Shown here piece after piece: positions 28,575-37,083 of a DNA stretch of 38,505 nucleotides (the first letter of the stretch is position 1; every line of letters begins with the position of its first letter). Below the pieces are notes generated by a model that was given only the letters and a program-made list of their open reading frames with translations, was not told where the DNA came from and searched no databases. A program made the position numbers and the translations under genes. Where the stretch lies: positions 1 through 38,505 of the forward strand of contig CALGTK010000328.1 in assembly GCA_937904325.1 (NCBI GenBank). The letters are read 5' to 3'. Origin of the DNA: an uncultured Planctomyces sp. GTDB taxonomy: Bacteria > Planctomycetota > Planctomycetia > Planctomycetales > Planctomycetaceae.

Positions 28575-29024
28575 GTTCAGGAAATCAGGTCGGCGGATGA
28601 AACCTCAGATTAGTACCGATCATGACGAGCCGTTTCACCTTCGGAGCGTCGGCCTCATTCGCCGTCGCCGTTACTGACACCAAAGAATCGAGCAACGGAA
28701 AAGCGACTGCAACGCCTGACATCCGCAGAAAAGTGACGGCGATCAAAGGATGAAGATGATTGGCTCATAGAAACCGACTCAGATGGCTTAGTCAGTAGTG
28801 GAAAATTCAAACATAAATTCCGCGATGTCTTACCCGCGATGCCTCACTCGCAAAATCGACCAGAAGATTCGATGGTAGCTACTGGCGTACAGCACCGGAA
28901 TCATCTCGTCCGCCGCGTGCGGTAGAATCTGGATCGATTGGAGCTTACGTTGTCGGTGCTGGCTGTTGGAAATCTGCGGACCCCAGAGCCAACTCGATGA
29001 CTTCTGAACATTCGGAGATCAATC
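28575..29024. other. 450-bp intergenic stretch beyond IS copy 2
   Basis: No open frame with a ribosome site or known family is visible. Short Arg/Ser-rich frames near 28630-28740 may be further decayed insertion-sequence DNA, but this is not supported by a recognisable motif. The last part should contain the promoter of the lactonase gene, whose GGAG lies seven bases before its start. Confidence 0.4.
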
Positions 29025-30155
29025 ATGCGACTTCTACTGTCTCTCATTCTTGGTGCCGTTTTCGTTATGCCCTCTAACTCTTATGCCGACGACCCCGTGG
29101 TCTTTATTTCTGCTTTTGCTGCTGGTGAGAAAGGAGCGATTCACGCGTTTCAATTTGATTCGAAGACCGGAACACTGAAGCCTCAGCAGCGGACGACCGA
29201 CGTTCAACATCCATTTTTTCTGGTGATCTCGCCGGACGGTCGGTTTCTTTACTCGATCGACACCGACAAATTTGGCGGCAACGAAGACGAATTCGTCGCC
29301 GCGTACGCCATCAAGGATCGCAGCGGAAAACTGGAACGGCTGAATCAGCAGTCGGCAAAAGGGACAGCCTCCTGCTACCTCGATATTGCCACAAATGGAA
29401 AAACCGTTGTCCTGGCTAATTACTCAACGGGCAGTGTGGCAGCGTTACCGGTCAGTAAGGACGGTTCTCTTAAACCAGCGACATCATTTGTGCAGCATAA
29501 TGGTTCGAGTATTAATCCGAAGCGGCAGAAAGCTCCGTACGCACACAGCATTGTCATCAGCCCGGACAACCGATTCGCTCTCGCCGCCGACCTGGGCATC
29601 GACAAAGTGCTGATCTACCGACTGGATGCCACGGAGTCGAAGCTATCCGTCAACGACGTACAACCGTCGGTTTCGGTTGAGCCAGGCTCCGGGCCTCGGC
29701 ATCTGACGTTTCACCCGAATGGAAAAAGCGTCTACCTGATCAACGAACTGAAGAACACAGTCACGTACTTCGACTACGAACCGCAGTCCGGCAAACTGAC
29801 AACGCAGCAGACGATCTCGACGTTGCCCGCTGACTTCGACGGCGTCACTCACACGGCGGATGTGAAGATCACACCAAACGGAAAGTTTCTTTACGGTACG
29901 AACCGAGGTCACGACAGCATCGCCTGCTACCGAATCGGCGATGACGGCATGCTGCGGATGATCAAGATCCAGCCAAGCATGGGCAAAGGTCCGCAGAACC
30001 TGCTCGTCACGCCGGACGGTCAATGGCTGATCTGCGCCAACATGCCAGGCAACAACGTGATCGTCTTCAAGATCAACTCGGAGACCGGCGAACTGACAGC
30101 CACCGGTGAACCAGTCACCGTTCCGATGGCATCCTGCATCCGCTGGTTGAAGTAG
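29025..30155 (+). CDS. Exported lactonase, 7-bladed beta-propeller (Pgl/YbhE type)
   Basis: This 376-residue protein has a signal peptide (LLLSLILGAVFVMPSNSYA) and repeated propeller strands of the lactonase family: FLVISPDGRFLYSID, HSIVISPDNRFALAAD, GPRHLTFHPNGKSVYLINE, VKITPNGKFLYGTNRG, NLLVTPDGQWLICANM. The YbhE type hydrolyses 6-phosphogluconolactone. An exported form such as this one more likely acts on a free sugar lactone, which is inference. GGAG lies seven bases before ATG 29025. It ends two bases from the convergent DUF3052-like gene. Confidence 0.92.
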   Translation: MRLLLSLILGAVFVMPSNSYADDPVVFISAFAAGEKGAIHAFQFDSKTGTLKPQQRTTDVQHPFFLVISPDGRFLYSIDTDKFGGNEDEFVAAYAIKDRSGKLERLNQQSAKGTASCYLDIATNGKTVVLANYSTGSVAALPVSKDGSLKPATSFVQHNGSSINPKRQKAPYAHSIVISPDNRFALAADLGIDKVLIYRLDATESKLSVNDVQPSVSVEPGSGPRHLTFHPNGKSVYLINELKNTVTYFDYEPQSGKLTTQQTISTLPADFDGVTHTADVKITPNGKFLYGTNRGHDSIACYRIGDDGMLRMIKIQPSMGKGPQNLLVTPDGQWLICANMPGNNVIVFKINSETGELTATGEPVTVPMASCIRWLK

Positions 30156-30157
30156 CG

Positions 30158-30451
30158 TTACTTCTTCGTTCGCGACTTGCCTTCTTTTGTCAGGGCCATC
30201 GACGAGCTTCGCTTCAAACTCTTAATGTGTTCAACTCGGCGGAAGCGGATGGCGGACCAATCGGCGTCGATGGCGACCTGTCGAACGCGCTCGAAGCCAG
30301 CCTCGCCCAGAGCATGCCAGTCGTTGTCGCGGTTGAATTCGCAGTCGTACTTCTTCGACGTTCCTTTCGGATAAGCAAACCAGATCACTGGGTCGCCCGA
30401 TGCTTGTGCAATTGTTTTTGCGGCCGCGGCAAGGCCTTTAAAAGTCGTCAC
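30158..30451 (-). CDS. DUF3052-like protein, apparently missing its N-terminal half
   Basis: The 97-residue frame starts at a GTG (30451) without a clear ribosome site. It contains the conserved C-terminal part of DUF3052-like proteins: DPVIWFAYPKGTSKKYDC, FNRDNDWHALGEAGFE, RQVAIDADWSAIRFRRVEHI. Full-length relatives are about 150 residues, with an N-terminal domain of 60-70 residues. Here the frame is open upstream only to a TAG about 80 bp further and has no ATG. It is probably a 5'-truncated gene, perhaps no longer expressed; a short functional form is the alternative. Function of the family is unknown. Confidence 0.6.
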   Translation of the reverse strand: MTTFKGLAAAAKTIAQASGDPVIWFAYPKGTSKKYDCEFNRDNDWHALGEAGFERVRQVAIDADWSAIRFRRVEHIKSLKRSSSMALTKEGKSRTKK

Positions 30452-30575
30452 CGGACAGAATTGCTCATCGTCCGGTTCATGATTTATCGAGTTGCTGTTT
30501 AACTTTCGAGCGAGACTTGTCTAAGCTGGCTGGGTATGCTGAAAAACGGACCGTTCGCTTTTGTGATCGCAATTA

Positions 30576-33446
30576 ATGTCGACAGATCGTCTTCCCATTC
30601 TGGCATGCTGTCTGGTATTCCTGGCTCTCGTCCTGCCGAGCCGAGCAGCAGACACTGTGCCTCTGTTCGAATCTGATGTGGCTCCAGTTCTTGCGGCAAA
30701 ATGTGGAAAGTGTCACAGCAGCAAAGTTCAGAAGGGAGCCCTCGATCTTTCTTCGATGCGCGGGTTGCGAGCCGGTGGCGAATCCGGTGAGTCTGCCGTT
30801 GCTGAATCTGTCGACGATAGCCTGCTGTGGATCATGATTGATGGTGGCGACATGCCTCCGGAAGGACAGCCGCCGCTAAGCGACAAAGAACGATCGCTCA
30901 TTCACAAGTGGCTCCAGGCCGGTGCAAAATCCAGCGTGCCAATCGAAGTGAATGAAAAGAAGCTGAACCAGCACGACATACTGCCAATTGTGCTGCTCCG
31001 ATGCACGACCTGTCACGGCGCGAGAATCAAGCAGGGCGGAGTTGATCTGCGCACTCCGACTTCAATGCACAAAGGTGGCAAGAATGGTCCTGCCATGATT
31101 CCGGGCGACCCGGATGCCAGCCTGATGATGCAGCGTATCGAAAGCGAAGCCTGTCCGCCTCGCGACCTTCTGCTGAAGTTTTTCGTGAAGCGTCCGCCGG
31201 CTTCTGAAGTAAAAGTGCTTCGCGACTGGATCGCTGCCGGCGCGTCCGAAAGCGATGTCCTGCCCGATGTGGCCACGACAGAACCTGACCCACTGGTGAC
31301 CGACGAGGACCGTGAGCACTGGGCCTTTCAATCTCCGATCGCACGACCGAATGTCGCATCGATCGATACATTCATTCTTGAAAAACTACAGGAGAAAGGT
31401 CTCAATTTTTCTCCAGAGGCAAATCAGGACACTCTGATTCGGCGAACGTATCTCGATCTGATCGGTATCCCGCCAACTCTGACGGAATGGGAAGAGTGGC
31501 ACGCCAACGACGACCCGAACTGGCACTCGCAGCTTGTCGACGAGCTGCTCGCATCGCCGCGTTACGGAGAACGCTGGGGGCGTTACTGGCTGGATCTGGC
31601 TGGCTATGCCGACTCGGAAGGCGGCACCTCGGCTGACCCCGTTCGCCAGGTGGCATGGAAGTATCGAGACTATGTCATCCGGTCATTCAACAATGACAAG
31701 CCATACGACACTTTCCTGATGGAGCAGATCGCCGGCGACGAGCTGATCGATCACGAGAGTGCTTCCGTAATCACCCAGCAGATGGTCGACAACCTGATTG
31801 CAACAGGCTTCCTGCGGATGGGGATGGACCAGACCGGATCGCGGACGATGAACTTTGTGCCGGAACGACTCGGCGTCGTCAGCGATGCAATCACCGTACT
31901 CAGCGAAGGTCTGATGGGTTTGACGATGGGCTGCGCGAGGTGCCACTCGCACAAGTACGACCCCATTCCCCACCGAGATTACTATCGCTTCAAAGCCATC
32001 TTTCAGGGCGCGTTCGACGAGCACGACTGGCTGACATTTAAGAATCGAAAGCTTAACGTCGACGTACCAGAGCGGCGGCAGCGCTACACCGAGGTGAATC
32101 CACCGCTCACTGCAAAAATCAAGCAACTCGAAAGCGAGATGAAATCCAGCACGACGGCATTGCAGATCGAACTGCTCCGTCAACACTATCCTGAGCAATC
32201 CCAGGCAGATCGCGACGAGACCTTGCGAGCCCTCAGGATCGCCGACAACAACCGCTCTCAGCCACAGCGAATTCTCGTTGAAATGCTGCAGTGTGTTTAC
32301 ATCCTGCCCGATTCAAAGCAGCCAGCACCCGTCGTCAAAGCTCGTCTGGCTGTCCGCGACATCGAAAATCAGATCGCAGAAACACGCCGGCAAATGGCAC
32401 CGCCTCCGACGATTCGCGCCGTGTGGGATCGTGGCGAGCCATCGCCGACTTACATCCTGCGGCGAGGCGAGCACAACAAGCCTGGCCCGCTGGTCGGCCC
32501 TGGAGTCCCCTCAGTGCTTACCAACGGGCGGACGCCGTTTGATATCAGACCCCCGTTTCCAAACGGCACTCACCGAACTGGTCGACGCCTTGCTTTTGCC
32601 AACTGGCTGACGCAGCCTGAGCATCCGCTCACAGCAAGAGTCATCGTCAACCGCGTGTGGTATCACCACTTTGGAACCGGAATTGTGAAAACGCTCGAAA
32701 ACTTCGGCGAGAAAGGCGAACGTCCATCACATCCCGAATTACTCGACTGGCTGGCGGTCAAATTCGTCAAGCGGGATTGGAGCATCAAAGACCTGCATCG
32801 CATCATGCTGAACTCGCAAACTTATCGACAATCCAGCCGCATCACAGACGACCATCGCAAGGCGAATCCACAGAACCGACTACTCTCGCGCATGTCACTC
32901 CGAAGAATGGATGCAGAGTCGTTACGAGATTCTCTGCTGGCTGTTTCCGGACGACTGGATGACGCGGCAGGCGGACCACCGGACACGGTTTCGGTTAACG
33001 AAAACGGACTGGTCAGCGTCGATTCGACCGGCAACAACCGCTGGCGCCGAAGTATCTATGTGCAATATCGTCGGACGGAAATTCCGTCGATGATGGAAAC
33101 GTTCGACTACCCTGAAATGGGCCCCAACTGTCTGACCCGCAGTGTGTCGACAGCCTCACCCCAGTCATTGATGCTGATGAACAGCAAACACGTTCACAAG
33201 CTGGCAGCAGCGTTTGCTGCGCAAGTCGAAGCACAGCGATTGGGAGACAAATCGAGAGATTCAGGTCGCATTGTCGACACGGTTTATCAGATCGCATTGA
33301 GCCGCTCGCCGAGCGACGTTGAGAGACAGGTCGGCACCGAAACGTTAAAGAAGCTGGAGAGCGTCTGGAAAGGCAAGTCGCACGAAGCGCTGGCGACATA
33401 CTGTCATACAATTCTGAATTCCGGCGCGTTTCTTTACGTTGATTGA
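30576..33446 (+). CDS. Two-domain PSCyt1-DUF1549-DUF1553 exported protein, three CxxCH motifs
   Basis: This 956-residue protein has a signal peptide (ILACCLVFLALVLPSRAADT). Two cytochrome-type modules follow, with CGKCH at residues 43-47 and CTTCH at 143-147, each followed by the GGxMPP or related loop. DUF1549 (about 260-480) includes CARCHSHKYDPIPHRDYY at 453. A coiled linker lies at about 500-600, and DUF1553 at about 660-940 (FANWLTQPEHPLTARVIVNR). It differs from the 19366-22089 protein by the extra N-terminal cytochrome module. It leads a plus-strand run with DUF1501 and two amidohydrolases. The biochemical role is unproven. Confidence 0.9.
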   Translation: MSTDRLPILACCLVFLALVLPSRAADTVPLFESDVAPVLAAKCGKCHSSKVQKGALDLSSMRGLRAGGESGESAVAESVDDSLLWIMIDGGDMPPEGQPPLSDKERSLIHKWLQAGAKSSVPIEVNEKKLNQHDILPIVLLRCTTCHGARIKQGGVDLRTPTSMHKGGKNGPAMIPGDPDASLMMQRIESEACPPRDLLLKFFVKRPPASEVKVLRDWIAAGASESDVLPDVATTEPDPLVTDEDREHWAFQSPIARPNVASIDTFILEKLQEKGLNFSPEANQDTLIRRTYLDLIGIPPTLTEWEEWHANDDPNWHSQLVDELLASPRYGERWGRYWLDLAGYADSEGGTSADPVRQVAWKYRDYVIRSFNNDKPYDTFLMEQIAGDELIDHESASVITQQMVDNLIATGFLRMGMDQTGSRTMNFVPERLGVVSDAITVLSEGLMGLTMGCARCHSHKYDPIPHRDYYRFKAIFQGAFDEHDWLTFKNRKLNVDVPERRQRYTEVNPPLTAKIKQLESEMKSSTTALQIELLRQHYPEQSQADRDETLRALRIADNNRSQPQRILVEMLQCVYILPDSKQPAPVVKARLAVRDIENQIAETRRQMAPPPTIRAVWDRGEPSPTYILRRGEHNKPGPLVGPGVPSVLTNGRTPFDIRPPFPNGTHRTGRRLAFANWLTQPEHPLTARVIVNRVWYHHFGTGIVKTLENFGEKGERPSHPELLDWLAVKFVKRDWSIKDLHRIMLNSQTYRQSSRITDDHRKANPQNRLLSRMSLRRMDAESLRDSLLAVSGRLDDAAGGPPDTVSVNENGLVSVDSTGNNRWRRSIYVQYRRTEIPSMMETFDYPEMGPNCLTRSVSTASPQSLMLMNSKHVHKLAAAFAAQVEAQRLGDKSRDSGRIVDTVYQIALSRSPSDVERQVGTETLKKLESVWKGKSHEALATYCHTILNSGAFLYVD

Positions 33447-33592
33447 TTCTTCCGCAGGTCAAACTCCACCCGACGGCGTTCCAGATCAGTTCATTCGCTC
33501 CTTAGCACATCGATCAGACTAAGAATCACTTCGTCAGGCAAATCCTGACCTACGAAAATCGATGCGCCTTTATTACAACAAGTACCGACGCA

Positions 33593-35062
33593 ATGACGGA
33601 CCGATCACCACTCCAGAACTCACGGCGTGATTTCTTCGCGCGGACAAGCGACGGATTGCTCGGCGCAGCGCTGACTCATTTGTTGTGCGCTGATTTTTTC
33701 GGTGGACGTTCCGTATTCGCGGCGAAGACCGACGGGCCAGGTCCAGCGTCGGTTTTTGACCTCAAACCAAAGAAAACTCACCATCCCGCAAAGGCAACTT
33801 CCGTTATTCAGCTCTTCATGAATGGCGGACCCAGCCAGATGGATCTGTTCGATCCAAAACCAGAGTTAGGCCGGCTCGACGGAAAACCGTTTCCAGGCAA
33901 CGTCGAAGAGATTGGTAATTCGAATGCCCAGGACATTGGCGTGATGATGGGCGGTCAGTACGACTTCGCCCGGCATGGTGAGTCGGGCATGTGGATGGCG
34001 GACATTCTACCGCACACCTCGCAGATGGCCGATGACATCTGCCTGATCAATTCGATGTGGACCGACCATCCGAATCACGACAACGCTCTCTACAAAATCC
34101 ACAGCGGTCGGTTATTCATGGGATATCCGACGCTTGGAGCGTGGACTGTTTACGGATTGGGTTCAGAGAATCAGGATCTGCCAGCCTACGTCGTACTGAA
34201 CGATCCGCTCGGCCCGCCCAAGAATGGCACTCGAAACTGGACGTCCGGCTTCCTGCCGCCGGTCTATCAGGGAACCCGGTTTCGCCCGACAGGATCTCCG
34301 ATTCTGAATCTCAAACCGCAGTACCAGCAGCCGTCCGCCGTTACCGAGTCAGCGCGAGATTTGCTGAACAGGCTGGACGAGATTCATCGGAAAGATCGAC
34401 CTTACTATCCGGAACTCGACGCACGAATCGAATCCTACGGTCTGGCGGCGAGGATGCAGTTGTCGGCTGGCGAGGCTCTAGATCTTTCGCGCGAAGAAAA
34501 ACACACGCATTCGATGTACGGCGTGGGAGAAAAATGGACTGACTCGTTCGGACGACGATGCTTACTGGCCCGGCGACTGGTTGAACGAGGCGTTCGCTTT
34601 GTCCAGATCTTCCTGGAAGAACAACCGTGGGACAGCCACGCCGATCTGTCAGCTAATCATCGTGGAGCATGCCTGCGAACCGACAAACCGGTTGCCGGGC
34701 TGCTACGGGATCTCAAACAGCGAGGACTTCTTGATTCAACGCTGGTCGTCTGGGGCGGTGAATTCGGCCGCACGCCGACAACTCAGAAGTCAGCCAATGG
34801 TTTCTCCGGACGAGACCACAACATGCAGGCCTTTACATCGTGGATGGCCGGCGGCGGAATCAAAGGCGGGACCAGCTATGGAACAACAGATGACTTCGGT
34901 CACGCTGTCGTCGAAAATCCGGTCAGCGTACACGACTTCCACGCCACAATTCTTCACCAGCTCGGCCTGCATCATCAGGAACTATACTTCGAACGCTCCG
35001 GCCTTGAAGAACGCCTGACCGGCTTCGAACCACCGCGAGTCGTCCACGAAATTCTTAGTTGA
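33593..35062 (+). CDS. DUF1501 family exported protein
   Basis: This 489-residue protein has a Tat-type N-terminus (NSRRDFFARTSDGLLGAAL). Family blocks are QLFMNGGPSQMDLFDPKPEL near residue 75, SFGRRCLLARRLVERGVRFV near 315, and TLVVWGGEFGRTPT near 390. It is 146 bp downstream of the DUF1549/DUF1553 gene and is the usual partner of that family. No clear Shine-Dalgarno precedes ATG 33593. It is the second member of its kind in the window and probably forms an exported complex or pathway with the neighbouring gene; this is inferred from the recurrent pairing. Confidence 0.9.
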   Translation: MTDRSPLQNSRRDFFARTSDGLLGAALTHLLCADFFGGRSVFAAKTDGPGPASVFDLKPKKTHHPAKATSVIQLFMNGGPSQMDLFDPKPELGRLDGKPFPGNVEEIGNSNAQDIGVMMGGQYDFARHGESGMWMADILPHTSQMADDICLINSMWTDHPNHDNALYKIHSGRLFMGYPTLGAWTVYGLGSENQDLPAYVVLNDPLGPPKNGTRNWTSGFLPPVYQGTRFRPTGSPILNLKPQYQQPSAVTESARDLLNRLDEIHRKDRPYYPELDARIESYGLAARMQLSAGEALDLSREEKHTHSMYGVGEKWTDSFGRRCLLARRLVERGVRFVQIFLEEQPWDSHADLSANHRGACLRTDKPVAGLLRDLKQRGLLDSTLVVWGGEFGRTPTTQKSANGFSGRDHNMQAFTSWMAGGGIKGGTSYGTTDDFGHAVVENPVSVHDFHATILHQLGLHHQELYFERSGLEERLTGFEPPRVVHEILS

Positions 35063-35079
35063 CCGGAGTTCCACTACTC

Positions 35080-35955
35080 ATGATGAACCGTCGCGATGTT
35101 CTGAATTTTGCCGTCTCTGCAAGTGCGGTGAGTGCGTTGCTACCGTCAATAGCGAAGTCGTCGGAGAACGAATCAACACAACTTCGAATCGTCGATACGA
35201 ATGTCAGCCTGTTCCACTGGCCGTTCAGACGCTTGCCGCTCGATGAGGTAGAGTTGCTGGTTGCGAACTACCAGAGATTGGGGATCAAGCAGGCATGGGC
35301 AGGCACGTTTGAGGGAGTGCTGCATCGAAACGTGGCCAGCGCAAATCAGCGGCTGGCCGATACTTGCCTGAAGCACCCGGAACTCGTTCCGATCGGCTCA
35401 GTCAATCCGGAGCTGCCTGGTTGGGAAGAAGACCTCAGGCGTTGCCACCAGAAACACAGCATGCCGGGCATCCGTCTGCACCCGAACTATCATGGATACT
35501 CGCTGGACGACCCTCGTTTTGAACAACTGTTGAAGCTGGCCACCGCGGCCGAACTGTTCGTGCAGATTGCGGCGACGGTTGAAGACACTCGCACGCAACA
35601 TCCACAACTGCAGGTTCCCGATGTCGATCTTGTGCCTCTGGCCGATGTCGTAAGACGCGTCCCCGAGGCTCGTGTGCAGCTTCTTAATTACCGTCCCCGA
35701 GGAGCTGCTTTCGAGCAGTTGGTTAAGACGACGGATGTGATGTTCGATACGGCTCGCGTCGACGGGACCGATGGAATTCCAAAGCTCGTTAATTCGCTTC
35801 CGGCTGGCCGAGTCCTCTTCGGTACACACGCTCCATTTCTGATTCCCGAAGCCGCGCTAATTCGTGTTCACGAATCCGGACGTCTGGATGACTCGGCACT
35901 GCGAGCCGTTTACGCCGGCAATGCTGAAACCATGTTCGGAAAGAATGGCATATGA
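35080..35955 (+). CDS. Amidohydrolase-2 family (TIM-barrel) protein, Tat-signal type
   Basis: This 291-residue protein starts at ATG 35080 or the adjacent ATG 35083, with GGAG upstream; a TTG at 35059 overlapping the DUF1501 stop is less likely. An N-terminal twin-arginine stretch (NRRDVLNFAVSASAVSALLP) suggests export. The amidohydrolase core begins RIVDTNVSLFHWPFRRLP and includes GSVNPELPGWEEDLRR, PGIRLHPNYHGYSLDDP and a final FGTHAPFL block. The first metal motif is Asn-rather-than-His-like (DTNV), so metal binding may differ from classical members. It overlaps the next gene by four bases. Confidence 0.85.
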   Translation: MMNRRDVLNFAVSASAVSALLPSIAKSSENESTQLRIVDTNVSLFHWPFRRLPLDEVELLVANYQRLGIKQAWAGTFEGVLHRNVASANQRLADTCLKHPELVPIGSVNPELPGWEEDLRRCHQKHSMPGIRLHPNYHGYSLDDPRFEQLLKLATAAELFVQIAATVEDTRTQHPQLQVPDVDLVPLADVVRRVPEARVQLLNYRPRGAAFEQLVKTTDVMFDTARVDGTDGIPKLVNSLPAGRVLFGTHAPFLIPEAALIRVHESGRLDDSALRAVYAGNAETMFGKNGI

Positions 35956-36809
35956 CTTCTTCATTACGACCAGGACTGCCGTCGCCTGAGCAACTCAAGG
36001 GATACCGTATCTGGGATTCCTATTTCACGCCTGCGTATTCTCATCCTGGATCCGATGGGAGCAGCGGGCTGATTGCCGATATCGAACGCGCGATGCCAGC
36101 CGTCAGAAAAGGCGAGTTCGAAAAGCTTTGCTACTTTCCCCACGTTGGCATTGGGACGACTACTGACCCCAACTTCGAAAAGCTGGCTCGATCACGAAGC
36201 GACATCACGCTGAACGCCATGGAGCGGTGGCCGAAACTTCTGCTGGGTATGATCCAGCTCAATGCCAATGATGTTCCAGCGTCGCTGGACGCATTGAACC
36301 GATGGTTGCGGGATGGCCCGATGATCGGCGTCTACTTTCGCGGTGGCGGCGTGGGATCACTGACCTGCACACATTCAAATTTACATCCGCTGATCGAGCG
36401 AATCGCCGAACTGCGCGGCGTCATCATGCAGCATACCTGGTTCGTGACCGGCGGAAAGCAGAGTCCCGGCGCGTCCACACCATCTGAACTGGCGGAAGTT
36501 GCCGCAAAGTATCCCGATCAGAAATTCATTTGTGCTCACGCCGGCGGCGAATGGCAACGCGGCATTCGTGCCGTTCAGAATTCGCCCAACATCCTTGTCG
36601 AGACTTCCGGCTTCGACGCAAGTGCTGGATTCATCGAGATGGCGGTACGAGAGCTAGGTGCCAGGCGAATCGTATTTGGCAGTCATCTGCCTTCACGATC
36701 CCTCGGCACTGAGTTGAGCAAAGTCATCGCCGCGAACATTCCCGAAGCGGACAAACGCCTGATCCTCGGAGAAAATTTTCGCAAGCTTATTCAGCGGCCG
36801 ATTGCTTAG
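35952..36809 (+). CDS. Amidohydrolase-2 family (TIM-barrel) protein, cytoplasmic type
   Basis: This 285-residue protein starts at ATG 35952, overlapping the stop of the previous gene (ATGA), so the two are translationally coupled. There is no signal peptide. The core starts RIWDSYFTPAYSHPG, and FICAHAGGEWQRG (about 193) followed by ILVETSGFDAS and RIVFGSHLPSRS form the family metal and product-side blocks. GGKQSPGASTPSELAEVAAK precedes the His-rich block. It is the last gene of the 30576-36809 run. The substrate is unknown; it could be a lactone, an amide or a decarboxylated acid. Confidence 0.85.
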   Translation: MTSSLRPGLPSPEQLKGYRIWDSYFTPAYSHPGSDGSSGLIADIERAMPAVRKGEFEKLCYFPHVGIGTTTDPNFEKLARSRSDITLNAMERWPKLLLGMIQLNANDVPASLDALNRWLRDGPMIGVYFRGGGVGSLTCTHSNLHPLIERIAELRGVIMQHTWFVTGGKQSPGASTPSELAEVAAKYPDQKFICAHAGGEWQRGIRAVQNSPNILVETSGFDASAGFIEMAVRELGARRIVFGSHLPSRSLGTELSKVIAANIPEADKRLILGENFRKLIQRPIA

Positions 36810-37083
36810 GACCGCAATCAACACAAAACATGACCAATCTAAACTGAGCATGCCGGTCTGTCCCAGGCGTGTGTCAGAGATTTGTTCGCTGAACTTTCCG
36901 GGACTGTCCCGATCGATAGCGAGTTGCTCCTATTCGTTGGCGGGTTGTCACGTCAGGCACGAATGTTTTGCCAAACGCCCGGTTCCGACCGAATCGATGA
37001 AGCCACTTACGATAATCCAGAAATGCCCTGAACCAAGACGCATTTTCAGCGTAGTTACGCCACGCATGCGGAGCGGTGGCTGC

